DNA of 64,000 nucleotides, taken from NCBI RefSeq assembly GCF_037176765.1, contig NC_090026.1, forward strand, positions 127,056,252 through 127,120,251, written 5' to 3'. The notes below the pieces were generated by a model. It was given only the letters and a program-made list of their open reading frames with translations. It was not told the origin of the DNA and made no database searches. Both the position numbers and the translations under genes were made by a program. Positions 21,878 through 32,110 of the stretch are shown here, in pieces (the first letter of the stretch is position 1; the number at the start of each line of letters is the position of its first letter). This DNA comes from Anolis sagrei. Its lineage: Eukaryota; Chordata; Lepidosauria; Squamata; Anolidae.

Positions 21878-24800
21878 CTGCAGAAAAAGAGGAGACAAAA
21901 GAGCAGCTTGCTATGTGGATCGCAAAACAAAGTACCAACACTGTTTACTTCAAATGGAATTAAGAGCTTCACGTCGATTTAAAATGCATCAATTTCACAT
22001 CACGGTCAATCCTGAAGTGCCTAAAGGCTGCTAGAATTAAATAATATCCTAAGGATTAGCAGGGTATTGTTTTTATTGAGTGAACGTCAATAAAAGGGCA
22101 TTCTAAAGACAAAGTGGAGTTGATGTGCACCTTAAAGGTGTTTCCAGCCTGTGGCAACCCTAAAGTGGACCTATCAAGTGTGTTTCTTAGCAATAGTTAC
22201 TCAGAGGTGGGTTGCCTTTTGTCTTAATTGGTAGTCAAAAGAGTGTGGCTCGTCCACGTTCACCAGTGGGCTTCCATGACGAAGGGGGATTCAAAAAATC
22301 TTCCTCAAAGTCATCAACCAATGGTTAAACCATGATGGCATGTTGTCTTAGTCACAATGGCATGCTCTGGACTTATGACTATCTTCAAAACTAGTTGAAG
22401 AGTATTCAAGGTTATCTGAGGGAGGGAGCAAGCTTGTTTTCTGCTGCCCTGGAGACTAGGACGCAATGGAACAATGGCTTCAAACTACAAGAAAGGAGAT
22501 TCCATCTGAACATGAGGAAGAACTTCCTGACTGTGAGAGCCATTCAGCAGTGGAACTTTCTGCCCCGAAGTGTGATAGAGGCTCCTTCTTTGGAGGCTTT
22601 TAAACAGAGGCTGGATGGCCATCTGTCAGGGGTGATTTGAATGCAATATTCCTGCTTCTTGGCAGGGGGTTGGACTGGATGGCCCATGAAGTCTCCTCCA
22701 ACTATATGATTCTATGGGAAAATGTTGGTCCTCCGGGTGTTTTGGACTTCAACTCCCACAATTCCCGATAGCCAGTAGGGTTGACCAATGCCTGATGTAG
22801 ATTACAGAGCATAGAGGTTTGGCCTGAAGCCCTTCACATGTAAACATGTTTAAAATTAAAGGCTCTCCTGACTCTCAAAAGAGAAGAGGAAATGAGATAT
22901 AAGCACCATCCAAAATATAGAAAATATAATACAAGTTACCTACCAACAGGAAACAGGCTACAAAAGGCAGAAGGAATGCTACTACTTTCCCAATTCCTGT
23001 GCGATCTTCCTGTTGAAAAATGATGTTTTTGTAGGTCAAATGAAGTTAAAAACACCACACAAAGTACATTTTAAAAAATCAGAATTGCTTTGCTCCCATT
23101 TGGAAAGCTGCAATCTTCCCAATTACCTGAAAAGAATACTCTGCAAGATGAACTCCTCGAATGAGATTCAAGGCACCACACATGATGTTGAGAACCAGAG
23201 ATAAAATTCCCAATGGAGACACTGGTTGCATTCGGTAAGTGGGAGCTTCAGGCCAGTTCAATAAGGACAAACAACAAACAAGAGAGAGACAATTGAGCAT
23301 TGCGAAAACATTTATAGCCCTTCATTATGCTTGTTGCATACACTATTTCAGCAATCATTTTCTAGCTCAAACAGTTGGTATATATTTTGTGTACCATTTA
23401 TTTCTACCCTCCCACTTTAAGAACAAGAGAGCAGATGGAAATAATTAGAATAAAAGGGCTGTGGAAAGCGCAATGGGTTAAACTTTTGTGCTGTTGAACT
23501 GCTGACCTGAAAGTTGGCAGTTTGAAGTCATGGATTGGGATGAGTTCTTGCTGTTAGCCCTAGCTCCTGCTAACCTAGCAGTTTAAAAACATGGAAATGT
23601 GAGTATTTCAATAGGTACCACTTTGGCAGGAAAGTAATAAAGGCACCCATGCAGGCAACACAACCGGAAGTGTCCACAAATAATAGGCTCCTTGGCTTGG
23701 AAATGGAAAAAAAGAGCACCTCCCTGTGGCCAGAGTTGAGCACTGCCTCCAGAAGCCGGAGATGAAAGGGGAAGCCTTTACCTTTGTGTATTTGTGTGTC
23801 ATTGTTATTTCACTCTATTAAAGGCACTGAATGTTTGCCTATCTGTGTATGTTGTAATCCACTCTGAGTTCCCTCAGCGAGATAGAGAGCAGTAAAGTGT
23901 TGCTGTAATTATTAATAATAGTAGTAAAAATAATAACACTGATAACATGAAATAACTCTCTCTGGGATATTGGTCACAGGGTATGTAAAGCACTTAATTT
24001 GTTCAAAGTGTTTTGCCTTACTACAGCAAAGAGAGTATTCCTTATCCAAAACATTTGTGACCAGAAGCATTTTGGATTCTGGAATGCCTCTAAGTTGCAT
24101 ATATGTACATAATGAGAAACGGGCTGAATATCCTTTATTTGAAATACCTAGGACTAGAAGTGCTTTGTATTTCAGATTTTTTTTTTAAATTTTGTAATAC
24201 CTGTAGTTACATAAAATGTGCATAATGAGATCTCAGGTAAATGGGATCCAAGTCTAAATATTTATCTTTTTATTTTTTATCTGCCTTTGGACCTTGCACC
24301 TTACCAGATTCGGCATGGAGTTCTGCGTGGCCATTCACCATCCCGTTCATCAATGCCGTGTCTTCTAATCGAACAAGTGCAGGAGGCTGCAAGCGAAGCT
24401 CTTCCTGGATTTTTTCCATGTTGAATGCTGTCTGCGCACAGTTTGTGTAATTGAAACGGCTTTTGACTTTCTGAATGACATTGTCTGCAGCAGGGAAGCA
24501 AGAAAAGTTATCTCTGAAAATAAGAACATATATTTGAATGTGCTTCATTGAAAGAGCGGATAAACTAAGACTAAGAATCAAGATGTCCTCAAAACTGCAT
24601 TTGTGCAGGGTTTTTATTTAGCACACAACAGGTGGGTACACATCTGTTTCCAGAGAATTAAAAATCTAAGGAAAGCTAAGGATGGGTGTATTGTTTTGTA
24701 ATTTGTTCATATATACTGTGATTGGGAGTGACATTTAATTATGTACAATGACAATGTTATGTTTCTGTTTTGATGTGGCATCGAATTATGCCGAGCTATA

Positions 24801-26423
24801 AGCCACTCTGAGTCCTCCTCAGGGGTGAGATAGGGCAGGATAGAAATATGATAAATAAAGCTGGATCTAGCAGCAGGAGCTCACCCTGCTCCCACATTTG
24901 AACCTGCAACCTTTTGATCAGCTAGTTCAGCGGCTCAGCAGTTTAACCCACTGCACCACCGGGGGCTCCACACTTATTAGAAGTTACTGAGGGCAATACT
25001 TTGTTTGCAGAAACAAGGAATACACATACCATTTCGGTAGAGCTAAGTATTACTGCAATCAAAAACTGTCATTTAGAAAGTAAAATAACACCAACACCAC
25101 CCCTTGGTTTGGGTAGACGATTAAGTGATATAACTAAGTTAAGCCATCAAAACCTCAACATCCAGGAGAAAAACTCAACCAAAGAACCTTCTCATTAGTA
25201 AGAATCCACAATTTCAACAGATTGTTTATCTAATTCCTTTCCTTCATGAAGACATGCCAGGAAACCTAACGGGCAATATTATCTGTGCTGCTGATTATTT
25301 TTTTTTTAAACATGCTATTTGCTACAGGTTACTGAAGAGAAACAAAACAAAACAATTCTGCTACACACCGAATTCAAGAAAAGCATATGGCCTGGATGCC
25401 AGGCCCACACTTGCAGCATCGTAAGTAGTGGCAAATTCCCACTGGAGCTCTTCCAGGAAGCAGAAGGCCATGACTGTGGGATAGCTGTTTCTGCAGATGC
25501 CCATGCAGGCAATGTCTCCTGAGGAATGGAAGCTGAAAAGAAAAGATTCAGGATTTGTAATGAGTAACACACACACACAAATAAGGAAGCAGCCACAAAT
25601 ACTACCAAGGGTTGAATATGTGAATATGTGGATATAAAATTAATGGATAAGGGGAGTTGTACCGCATTGGTCTATAGCAAAATATACACAACATTGAGTT
25701 AGAGGAGAAGAAAACAAAAATAAAGCAATGGTGGTACGTTGTCCCCATCTAAACTATTTAATGCAGTTTCAAAACAGTATTGCAGAACGTGGTTTCTCTG
25801 TGCAGATGATTACATAGGAAATCTTGGAACTAGTTTGAAACCTGAATGGTTATGGCACAAGCCTTTTGTTGTGCACATCTGCAGAAAATTGTTACCTGGT
25901 TGTCAGTTTGATGCTCACTTCGAGCTGCATTAAATTGTCAATGTAGCCCTTAGCACAGTCATAGGCAAACTTTGGCCCTCCAGGTGTTTTGGACTTCAAC
26001 TCCCACAACTCATAAAAGCCTAACAACTGTTAGGAATTGAGGGAGTTGAAGCCCCAAACACCATAAGGGTTGAAGTTTGCTACCTTAGCATCTGTAAAGC
26101 ATTATACAGCTCTGATCACACTTCTTCAGTCTTTTCCTTCAGATCTTTTTCTTATTAAAAATCAGGACACATTGCCCTCAAAAAATGCTCAAGAAGCCGC
26201 GCATAAAAGCGACACCAAGCAGAAGCAGAAACCCATCTTACTGTATGCTGAGGTCACGTTCGGTGGCTGTACCCCGCTCTGGATACTGTGTCAAGATGGA
26301 TGACAAGGCCTTGAGTTTCTTCCGGCATTCCAAGAAGTCCTGGTCGAGGTGAAAGTCCGTGGAGGCTGAGAGTGGGAGTCCGTCCCTCACCCGCACCACG
26401 CAAGCAAAAAGGATCATGGACAT
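21677..26423 (-). CDS. SEC22C: SEC22C, vesicle-trafficking longin protein (six coding exons)
   Basis: SEC22C belongs to the SEC22 family, which acts in ER-Golgi transport; SEC22A and SEC22C, unlike SEC22B, lack a typical R-SNARE coiled coil. Coding exons, in transcript order, are 26423-26242, 25532-25369, 24484-24305, 23245-23127, 23009-22944 and 21877-21677. Together they make 912 nt, or 303 residues plus stop, the length I recall for the long human isoform. Every junction keeps frame and has GT/AG borders. Residues 1-120 form the longin domain (start [20 protein letters not shown]; later [20 protein letters not shown]). Residues about 182-292 hold four hydrophobic spans ([68 protein letters not shown]). 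The C-terminus is EKQPDFGV. The start is the first of two close Met codons (MSM). The gene reads away from NKTR. Introns hold CR1, SINE, L2 and MITE copies but no exon is disrupted. Identification rests on extended protein similarity recalled from memory. Confidence 0.95.
22110..22370 (-). mobile_element. tRNA-derived SINE, MIR-like (SEC22C intron)
   Basis: AAAGGTGTTTCCAGCCTGTG, GGCAACCCTAAAGTGGACCT and AGAGGTGGGTTGCCTTTT match the reversed SINE body. Confidence 0.55.
22393..22715 (+). mobile_element. CR1 LINE 3' fragment (SEC22C intron)
   Basis: 81 open codons of CR1 C-terminus and the CR1 tail. It is antisense to SEC22C. Confidence 0.92.
22722..22795. mobile_element. Half of a hAT MITE
   Basis: GTTTTGGACTTCAACTCCCA followed by CAATTCCCGATAGCCAGTAG; the second arm is missing. 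Confidence 0.5.
22944..23009 (-). CDS. SEC22C: SEC22C exon 6 (66 nt, second membrane span)
   Basis: This 66-nt exon has acceptor TTTCAACAG|GAAGAT and donor CTGTTG|GTAGGT. It encodes [20 protein letters not shown] then LL, which aligns with the human segment between HSLQ and the last exon. It is in phase 0 on both sides, so skipping it would remove 22 residues without a frameshift. Confidence 0.88.
23127..23245 (-). CDS. SEC22C: SEC22C exon 5 (first membrane span)
   Basis: The acceptor is GGCCTGAAG|CTCCC with a T-rich but interrupted tract, and the donor is TTTTCAG|GTAATT. It encodes [20 protein letters not shown] and [20 protein letters not shown]. The first transmembrane span lies here. Confidence 0.9.
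23455..23808 (+). mobile_element. Sauria-type SINE (SEC22C intron)
   Basis: The tRNA-like head (CAATGGGTTAAACTTTTGTG) is followed by CTAACCTAGCAGTTTAAAAA, the cue TCAATAGGTACCACTTTGGC and the tail AAGCCTTTACCTTTGTGT. It is diverged. Confidence 0.8.
23815..23945 (+). mobile_element. L2 3' end
   Basis: GTTGTAATCCACTCTGAGTT followed by TCCCTCAGCGAGATAGAGAG and (AAT)n is the L2 tail form. Confidence 0.6.
24025..24255. mobile_element. Tigger-like DNA transposon remnant
   Basis: TATTCCTTATCCAAAACATT and GATCCAAGTCTAAAT match the remnants at 1028 and 46742. Confidence 0.5.
24305..24484 (-). CDS. SEC22C: SEC22C exon 4 (linker after longin)
   Basis: The acceptor is CCCTGCTGCAG|ACAATG after a pyrimidine tract, and the donor is GAATCTG|GTAAGG. 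It encodes [20 protein letters not shown] through [10 protein letters not shown], including the family motif [20 protein letters not shown]. It is 180 nt, phase-preserving. Confidence 0.92.
24700..24862 (+). mobile_element. L2 3' end
   Basis: AAGCCACTCTGAGTCCTCCT with AGATAGGGCAGGATAGAAAT and GATAAATAAAG. Confidence 0.65.
24885..24968 (-). mobile_element. Sauria-type SINE, head only
   Basis: Reversed tRNA-like head: CAGTTTAACCCACTGCACCA and CCGGGGGCTCCA. Confidence 0.75.
25369..25532 (-). CDS. SEC22C: SEC22C exon 3 (longin domain)
   Basis: The acceptor is CTTTTCAG|CTTCC and the donor is GAATTCG|GTGTGT, a rather weak donor because +3 to +6 depart from consensus. It encodes [15 protein letters not shown] through [10 protein letters not shown], strongly matching SEC22C. 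The 164-nt exon restores the frame left by exon 2. Confidence 0.92.
25962..26085. mobile_element. hAT MITE
   Basis: GGCAAACTTTGGCCCTCCAG ... GAGTTGAAGCCCCAAACACC, two inverted arms. Confidence 0.7.
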
Positions 26424-26451
26424 CCTCCACCGGGGAACTCATGGGGACAGG
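26242..26451 (-). CDS. SEC22C: SEC22C exon 2 (start codon; longin residues 1-61)
   Basis: The ATG occupies 26423-26421 on the minus strand and coding runs to 26242, where the donor reads CA|GTAAGA. The exon carries residues 1-60 and two bases of codon 61. A CCCCAG acceptor at 26453-26452 would give 28 nt of 5'UTR before the ATG. The upstream GTCCCCATGAGTTCC holds another ATG in a different frame whose reading does not resemble the family, so the MSMILF start is preferred. Confidence 0.9.
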
Positions 26452-26532
26452 CTGGGGACAGATATTTCGTTTAGTGTATCTCCATGCTGCTCTCCAAGAT
26501 CACAATAATAGGAAAACAAGAAAAATCATAAA

Positions 26533-27575
26533 ACCATATAGTTGGAAGAGACTACAAGGGTCATCCAGTTCGGCCCCCGCCACACAGGAACACACAATAA
26601 AAGCTATTTATTTATTTATTTAAAATATTTATATCCCGCCCTTCTCCCCACAAGGGGGACTCAGCGCGGCCTCACATAAGCATCAGAGGATTCTAACAGC
26701 ATAAATACCATAAAAATTACAATTCACAATAAAATCATTTATTGTTAAATTTTACAATAAATTTAACAATAAATTAATAGATTAATGTGCCAGTAAAAAC
26801 CAAGCCGAGCCAGGAGAATCCATGTCAAAAAATCCAAATTTCCTTTTCCTATTGCCGCTGACCAGGTCTTCAGTTGTCTTCTAAAGGACAGGAGGGAGGT
26901 GGCCAATCTGAAGTCCTTAGGGAGAGAGTTCCACAGACGGGGGGCCACTGACGAGAAGGCCCTGTCTCTCGTCCCCACCAACCACGTTTGCGAGAGTGGT
27001 GGGATCGAGAGCAGGGCCTCTCCTGATGATCTTAAGCTTCGTGATGGTTGATAGCAGGAGATACGTTTGGACAGGTAATCTGGACCAGAACCATTCAGGA
27101 CTTTAAAGGTTAAAACCAGCACTTTGAATTGTGCCCGGAAGCTAATCGGCAGCCAGTGGAGCTGGCGCAACAGAGGAGTGGCGCAACAGAGGAGTGGTAC
27201 GCTCCCTGTACGCAGCTCCAGTTATCAACCTGGGCGCCGACCGCTGGGCTAACTGGAGCTTCTGAGAAGTTTTCAAAGGTAGCCCCACGTAGAGAGAATT
27301 GCAGTAGTCTATTCAGGATGTAACCAGAGCATGGACCACTGTGGCCAAGTCAGACTTCCCACGGAACTATCCCAACAGATGGCCAGCCACACCTCTATTA
27401 AAAACCTCTAGGGAAGGAAACTCCTCTGGACCCACATATAGTAACATATCCTACTGCCGAACCACTATTTCCATCAGGAAGTTCTTCCAAAATGTTTAGG
27501 TGGAATTTTTTTTTCCCTGCAATTTGAACCCACTGCTCCATGTCCTAGCCTCCAGTGTAGCAGAAAACAAAACTG
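26533..27575 (-). mobile_element. CR1 LINE split by an L2
   Basis: The CR1 tail (26533-26600) and its upstream part (27367-27575, AGGAAGTTCTTCCAAAATGT) are parted by the L2 at 26601-27366. It is more diverged than the other CR1 copies. Confidence 0.75.
26601..27366 (-). mobile_element. L2-clade LINE nested in CR1
   Basis: 135 open codons (27170-26763) read MRQLHWLPISFRAQFKVLVL and TFKVLNGSGPDYLS, the L2 C-terminus. The tail has TATTTATTTATTTAAAATAT and TATATCCCGCCCTTCTCCCC. An 18-bp tandem repeat (GGCGCAACAGAGGAGTGG) lies at 27162-27197. Confidence 0.88.
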
Positions 27576-28632
27576 GAAAGCTAGATGAAAGCCCAAGGAA
27601 GTAGCAAGCTTATAAATGGAGACCAAGCACCAAGATGTAAAATAAGTGGTCACCTACTATTAATGCTGTTTGACACCACTTCAATTGCCATGGCTCAATG
27701 CTACAGAGTCATGGGAGATGTAGTTATACAGGGTCTTAGTTTGGGCTTCACCAAAGTAAAAATCCCAAGATTACATAGAACGGAGCCATGGTACTGAATA
27801 ATTAATTCCAATCAACAGATCAGACAATGCAATGAAAGTGGTGACAAGCTCCATTATTTCTACAGTACAGATATATCCTAAGTCAAAGATATACTTCTCA
27901 TAACCACAGACACACACTATACCTTTCCAGATCTGATTATTCACTGATTTCATTAATTGGGAATCTCTAGGAATCCAGTGGAGGTTGACCACTAATTATT
28001 TTAGTTAGGGAACCATAACTAGAAAGATCTTATCACTCAGACATCCTTTGTACAAAAAATAAGAGATTCCGGAGATGGATAACTATGAAATTTGAGCAAG
28101 CATGCCTTCTGTTAAAGTGCAGCCAGAATGAAGCACTTATTTTAATATTCCAGTAAACTCTGCAAATGATAACTGATTATTCTACTCTTATCTAAAGTTT
28201 TAAGAACACAAGCAATGTTTTTCATCTCTTAGAAAGAGGAAACATCAGCATTTAAAAGCACAATTACCAACATAGAGAACAGAAAAGACCATGAATGTCA
28301 TTAATGCCTACAAAGCATATGCATAACAACCACCCAATCTCGACTTACAAGATAAAAAGTGCACCACGTCGCACAAGACTTCAGCCACATTCCAAAGTAT
28401 CATTCCAGCTCTGAACTTGCCACAGTGAACCTTTTATCAGCCTTATGACAAAGATGAATGAGCTTTTCATGCCCTCTGGCACTGCTAGACATAGAAATGT
28501 TCCTCAGTCTTAAAGCTTCATATATATCCTGCTTTATGCAAAATGCATTATTAGGGACGCCTTAGTATACACTAGAACTTTTGCCTATGTTTTCGCCCCA
28601 GCGGGTTTTTGTAAGTCTGCTTCTGAACTCTT
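27576..28632. other. SEC22C intron 1, unassigned
   Basis: 27655-27740 is a MITE remnant (GACACCACTTCAATTGCCAT). The rest is AT-rich with nothing recognised. Confidence 0.35.
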
Positions 28633-29515
28633 TTATGTACATAGAATAGAATAATTTTATTGTCATTGTACTATTACACAACAAAATTCAATGCCTTCCC
28701 CAGAACACACCACAAAACAACACACCCATCCCCCCACACTCCAACCACCACCACACAGCCTCCAATACCACATCAATGCAAAACCATGGAGTTAAACATA
28801 GCCACAGCTCTAGGATAAAAGCTGTCTCTCGGTCTGTTTGTCCTTGCTCTTTGTCACCCTGAACCATATAAGTGGAAATAAACAAATAAAAAGGATATTC
28901 TGGATTAGATGGATCCCCAAGAATGCTCTGAGCTTTCTTAAGGCTGCGGAAATGATAGAGATCATCCAAAAAGGAGAGAGGGCAACCAATGTGCAGAAGT
29001 AGTGATCCTTTAGAGTGCCTGCCTATCTGCCACTATGCAGTTATCAAACTCACATCCAGATACTGTAGGTTAGGACCCTCTCTGTAGCACAGGAATAGAA
29101 AGTCACCAGCAGTTTTTCATTCACTTGTTGGTTCCTTAAAAGTCTCAAGTAGTAAATCTCTGCTGGGCCCTTTTCAGCAATACTGCTGCATGAACGCTGC
29201 CTCAGATCAGATCCTCCTTAACAGTGACACCCAGGAACTTAGAACTGGCCATCTGCTCCACTTGGTCTCCTTTATGACCAATGGCTGGATTTCTGGTCTG
29301 TTCGTTGTATAATCCTCTATGAGCTCCTTTGTCTTATTGAACCAGATTATTATCCCTGCTTCACAAGAGCAACCGATCCATCTCATCCCGCTAGGCAGAC
29401 TCACCCCCTTCAGAGATAAGCCCCACCATGGTTGTATCATCTGTGAAATTGGTGATGATATTGCTATGGTGTATGGGGGTACAATCATGTGCGTACAAAT
29501 TGTTTAGGACCTTCT
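28633..29515 (-). mobile_element. Unclassified LINE, minus strand
   Basis: The 3' end on the minus strand is TACAATGACAATAAAATTAT, a form found in several fish and reptile LINEs. The far end has GGTTGTATCATCTGTGAAAT, echoing reversed RT catalytic-region codons. Heavily decayed. Confidence 0.5.
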
Positions 29516-29521
29516 TCTAGA

Positions 29522-29640
29522 GCCTATGTGTTATTAACAAAGATGCTGAACAGGACCGGGATCAGGACGGAACTCTGCTTATGGCACACCACTCATCACT
29601 TCTTTCCAAGATGAAGAGGAAGCATTGGCAATCCATAGGT
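29522..29640 (-). mobile_element. CR1 LINE internal scrap
   Basis: TGCTGAACAGGACCGGGATC and ACTTCTTTCCAAGATGAAGA match CR1 minus-strand RT sequence. Confidence 0.7.
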
Positions 29641-29919
29641 CAACTTGAGGCCCCCCTAAAACCAAACTTAATAACTGTGGCACTGACACTGACAACTGGG
29701 AAGTCATGCCCTGGAGCACTCCAGCTGGAGATCAGCTGTGACCAGCAGTGCTGTAGAATTTGAAAAGGCACGAATGGAGGGCAAAAGAGAGAAACGTGCC
29801 AAGAGGAAGGTGTGTCAAACTTGAAGTCCAAAACGCCTGGAGGAAGGGCCCAAGTTGGACCAGGACTGGTATAAACGCAATACCACTAAAAACATAAAAA
29901 TCTAAAAGCACATATTGAT

Positions 29920-30132
29920 CATTTCAGTCGCCACCCTCCTCTGACAAGGTGGAATGTGTCCAGAGAAGGGTGACTAAAATGATCAAAGGTCTAGAAAACA
30001 AGCCCTATGAGGAGTGGCCTAAAAAGCGGGGCATGTTTAGCCTGAAGAAGGCTGAAATGAGACATGATTGCTTCTTGGCAGAATGGGGTTGGGCTGGATG
30101 CACCAAGAGGTCTCTTAACTCTATGATTCTAA
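29920..30132 (+). mobile_element. CR1 LINE, heavily deleted
   Basis: It reads [20 protein letters not shown] and soon after the CR1 tail. A short inverted CR1 scrap (CAGTCGCCACCCTCCTCTGA) abuts its 5' side. Confidence 0.8.
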
Positions 30133-30148
30133 AATGTCTTTTGACTTG

Positions 30149-30953
30149 TATTGTCGAATGCTTTCGTGGCCGGAATCACTGGGTTGTTGAAGGTTTTTTC
30201 GGGCTATATGTTGAAGGTTCTTTCGGGCTATATGGCCATGTTCTAGAGGCATTCTCTCCTGACATTTTGCCTGCATCTATGGCAAGCATCCTCAGAGGTA
30301 GTGAGGTCTGTTGGAACTAGGAAAACGGGTTTATATATCTGTGGAATGACCAGGGTGGGAGAAAGAACTCTTGTCTGCTGGAGCTAGGTGTGAATGTTTC
30401 AACTGACCAACTTGGTTAGCATATAATGGCCTGACAGTGCCTGGAGCAAACTTTTGTTGAGAGGTGATTAGATGTCCCAGTTTGTTTCCTCTCTGTTGTT
30501 ATATACCTGTGGAATGACCAGGGTGGGACAAAGAACTCTTGTCTGTTGGAGCTAGGTGTGAATGTTTCATCTGACTACCTTTTATGGCCTGGCAGTTGTT
30601 TGGTGTGGCTTGTTAGTGCCTGGGGCAATCTTTTGTAGAGAGGTGATTAGCTGTCCCTGATTGTTTCCTCCCTGGAGTTTCCCTGTGTTTGAGTGTTGTT
30701 TTAGCTGTTATAATTTTAGAGTTTTTTTAGTACTGGTAGCTAGATTTTCTTCATTTTCAACTGACTTCCTTTGAGGGCCTGGCAGTTGTTTGGTGTGGCT
30801 TGTTAGTGCCTGGGGCAATCTTTTGTAGAGAGGTGACTCGATGTCCCTGATTGTTTCCTCTCTGTTGTTGTTTTGCTGTTGTAGCGAGAGAATGTCACAG
30901 AGAGAATGCTTCTAGAACATCGCCATATAGCCCGAAAAAACCTACAACAACCC
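30149..30953. mobile_element. Palindromic Penelope-like insertion (largest)
   Basis: It begins TATTGTCGAATGCTTTCGTG and ends with inverted TAGCCCGAAAAAACCTACAA. The target duplication TTTTGACTTG is at 30139-30148 and 30954-30963. The body repeats a segment (GGTGTGAATGTTTCA-CTGAC, TGGCCTGGCAGTTG) two to three times. Confidence 0.85.
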
Positions 30954-30954
30954 T

Positions 30955-31080
30955 TTTGACTTGGGTGGAAGGGAACCCCAAAGGTCACCCAGTCCAATCT
31001 CCTTCTGCCAGGCGGGAAAACACAATTGAAGCCCTCCCGACAGATGGCTAACTGGCCCCTGCTTAGAAACCTCCAGAGGA
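30955..31080 (-). mobile_element. Old CR1-like 3' fragment
   Basis: GGTCACCCAGTCCAATCTCC and CTGGCCCCTGCTTAGAAACC are a CR1-type end unlike the younger copies. Confidence 0.5.
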
Positions 31081-31084
31081 TACT

Positions 31085-31258
31085 CTACCATGCTAAATGG
31101 GGATTTTGGGAGAGGCATTTCCAAAAGGGAAACCTCGCCGAGGCTCAAAAGGACTGCCAAGGAATATGGGGCGCTGTAAGCTGTCGAAACCATCTCTTGC
31201 CTAAAGAAAACCCTATGCAATCTATGGGAGTGGCTAAAAGTCAGCAGGGAAGCTGAAA
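31085..31258 (+). mobile_element. SINE tail fragment
   Basis: GAAAACCCTATGCAATCTAT and AAAAGTCAGCAGGGAAGCTG; similar text is at 45895-45935. Confidence 0.5.
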
Positions 31259-31269
31259 GACACGTCCCC

Positions 31270-31580
31270 GCATTGAGCCCGACGCCTTTGAGCCCACTTC
31301 CCGACCACCGCGGTTTTCTTTCAGCCTCACCTGGCCTCCCGGAGCCTCAGGCCTGCGCCGAAAACGGCCTCGAGCACAACAAACGCATCCGCCCCGCCCA
31401 CTTCCGGCGACTGCTTTGAGACGCGTCCCGGTGCGGCCAATCGGAGCAGAGGACCGCGGCTTGAGCGACCAATCGGAGCAGACGCCGGAGGAGGAACGTC
31501 ACGCGCGGAATCCATTCACTCCCTAGAGATTGGGACTCACACGCTTTCTAGATACACTTCCGGTTCTGAAGCGATAGAAA
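31270..31580 (-). promoter_or_regulatory. SEC22C CpG-rich promoter with twin CCAAT boxes
   Basis: This GC- and CpG-rich block stands out from AT-rich surroundings. It carries two copies of CCAATCGGAGCAGA (at about 31437 and 31470), two ETS-type CACTTCCGG motifs (near 31400 and 31555), a CRE-like AACGTCAC and several CpG runs. There is no TATA box. This is the usual build of a vertebrate housekeeping promoter. It could fire in both directions, but no plus-strand exon was recognised beside it. Confidence 0.7.
31331..31445 (-). other. SEC22C: Probable SEC22C noncoding exon 1
   Basis: On the minus strand a GC-rich stretch ends in GGAGGCC|AG-type context followed by a good donor (CAG|GTGAGG within GGCCAGGTGAGGCTG). 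It lies just inside the promoter block and 4.9 kb upstream of the ATG exon. The 5' end is a guess placed below the CCAAT boxes. A noncoding first exon fits the family, but there is no transcript evidence here. Confidence 0.55.
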
Positions 31581-31605
31581 TGTGGGTTGCTGTGAGTTTT
31601 GCGGG

Positions 31606-31915
31606 CTGAATGCGATTTTCTGCTTCATGGCTGAATAGGGTTGGACTGGATGGCCCACGAGGTCTCTTCCAACTCTATGATTCTAGGACCATGTTTCAGA
31701 AGCATTCTCTCCTGACGTTTCACCTGCAGGGCGACTAAAATGATCTAGGGTCTGGAGAACAAGCCCTATGAGGAGCGGCTTAAGGAGCTGGGCATGTTTA
31801 GCCTGAAGAAGAGAAGGCTGAGAGGGGATATGATAGCCATGTATAAATATGTGAGAAGAACTCACAGGGAGGAGGGAGCAAGCTTGTTTTCTGCTTCCCT
31901 GGAGACTAATTTTGG
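31606..31915 (+). mobile_element. Mosaic of CR1 tail, Penelope-like scrap and CR1 body
   Basis: 31606-31687 is a CR1 tail. 31688-31728 matches the Penelope-like arms (AGCATTCTCTCCTGACGTTT). 31729-31915 is a CR1 C-terminal fragment ([20 protein letters not shown]). Confidence 0.85.
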
Positions 31916-32110
31916 TGTAATCTTGATCTCTATTTTTATTATTGCTCTTATTTCTTTGAATATGCTTTCCCAAAATTTTTGTATAATTTTACATGACCAC
32001 CACATATGAAGATACGTCCCTATTTCCTGACAACCTCTCTAGCACTGATTTGAGTATTTTTTTTATCAATCTTATTTAATCTAATGGGAGTTAGATACCA
32101 CCTCCATACC
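31916..32110 (-). mobile_element. L1-like LINE remnant
   Basis: On the minus strand an ATGTGGTGGTCATGTAAAAT stretch reads MWWSCK, followed by FWESIF-EI, resembling the L1 ORF2 C-terminal Trp-Trp-Ser-Cys motif. It is the only L1-like piece noticed. Confidence 0.6.

Noticed and set aside
26254-26442. Alternative frame starting [12 protein letters not shown] over SEC22C exon 2
   Set aside because: It is a shadow of the true frame, which matches SEC22C over its whole length.
31085-31258. First exon of SS18L2 beside the SEC22C promoter
   Set aside because: The sequence is a SINE tail and no SS18L2-like codons were found.
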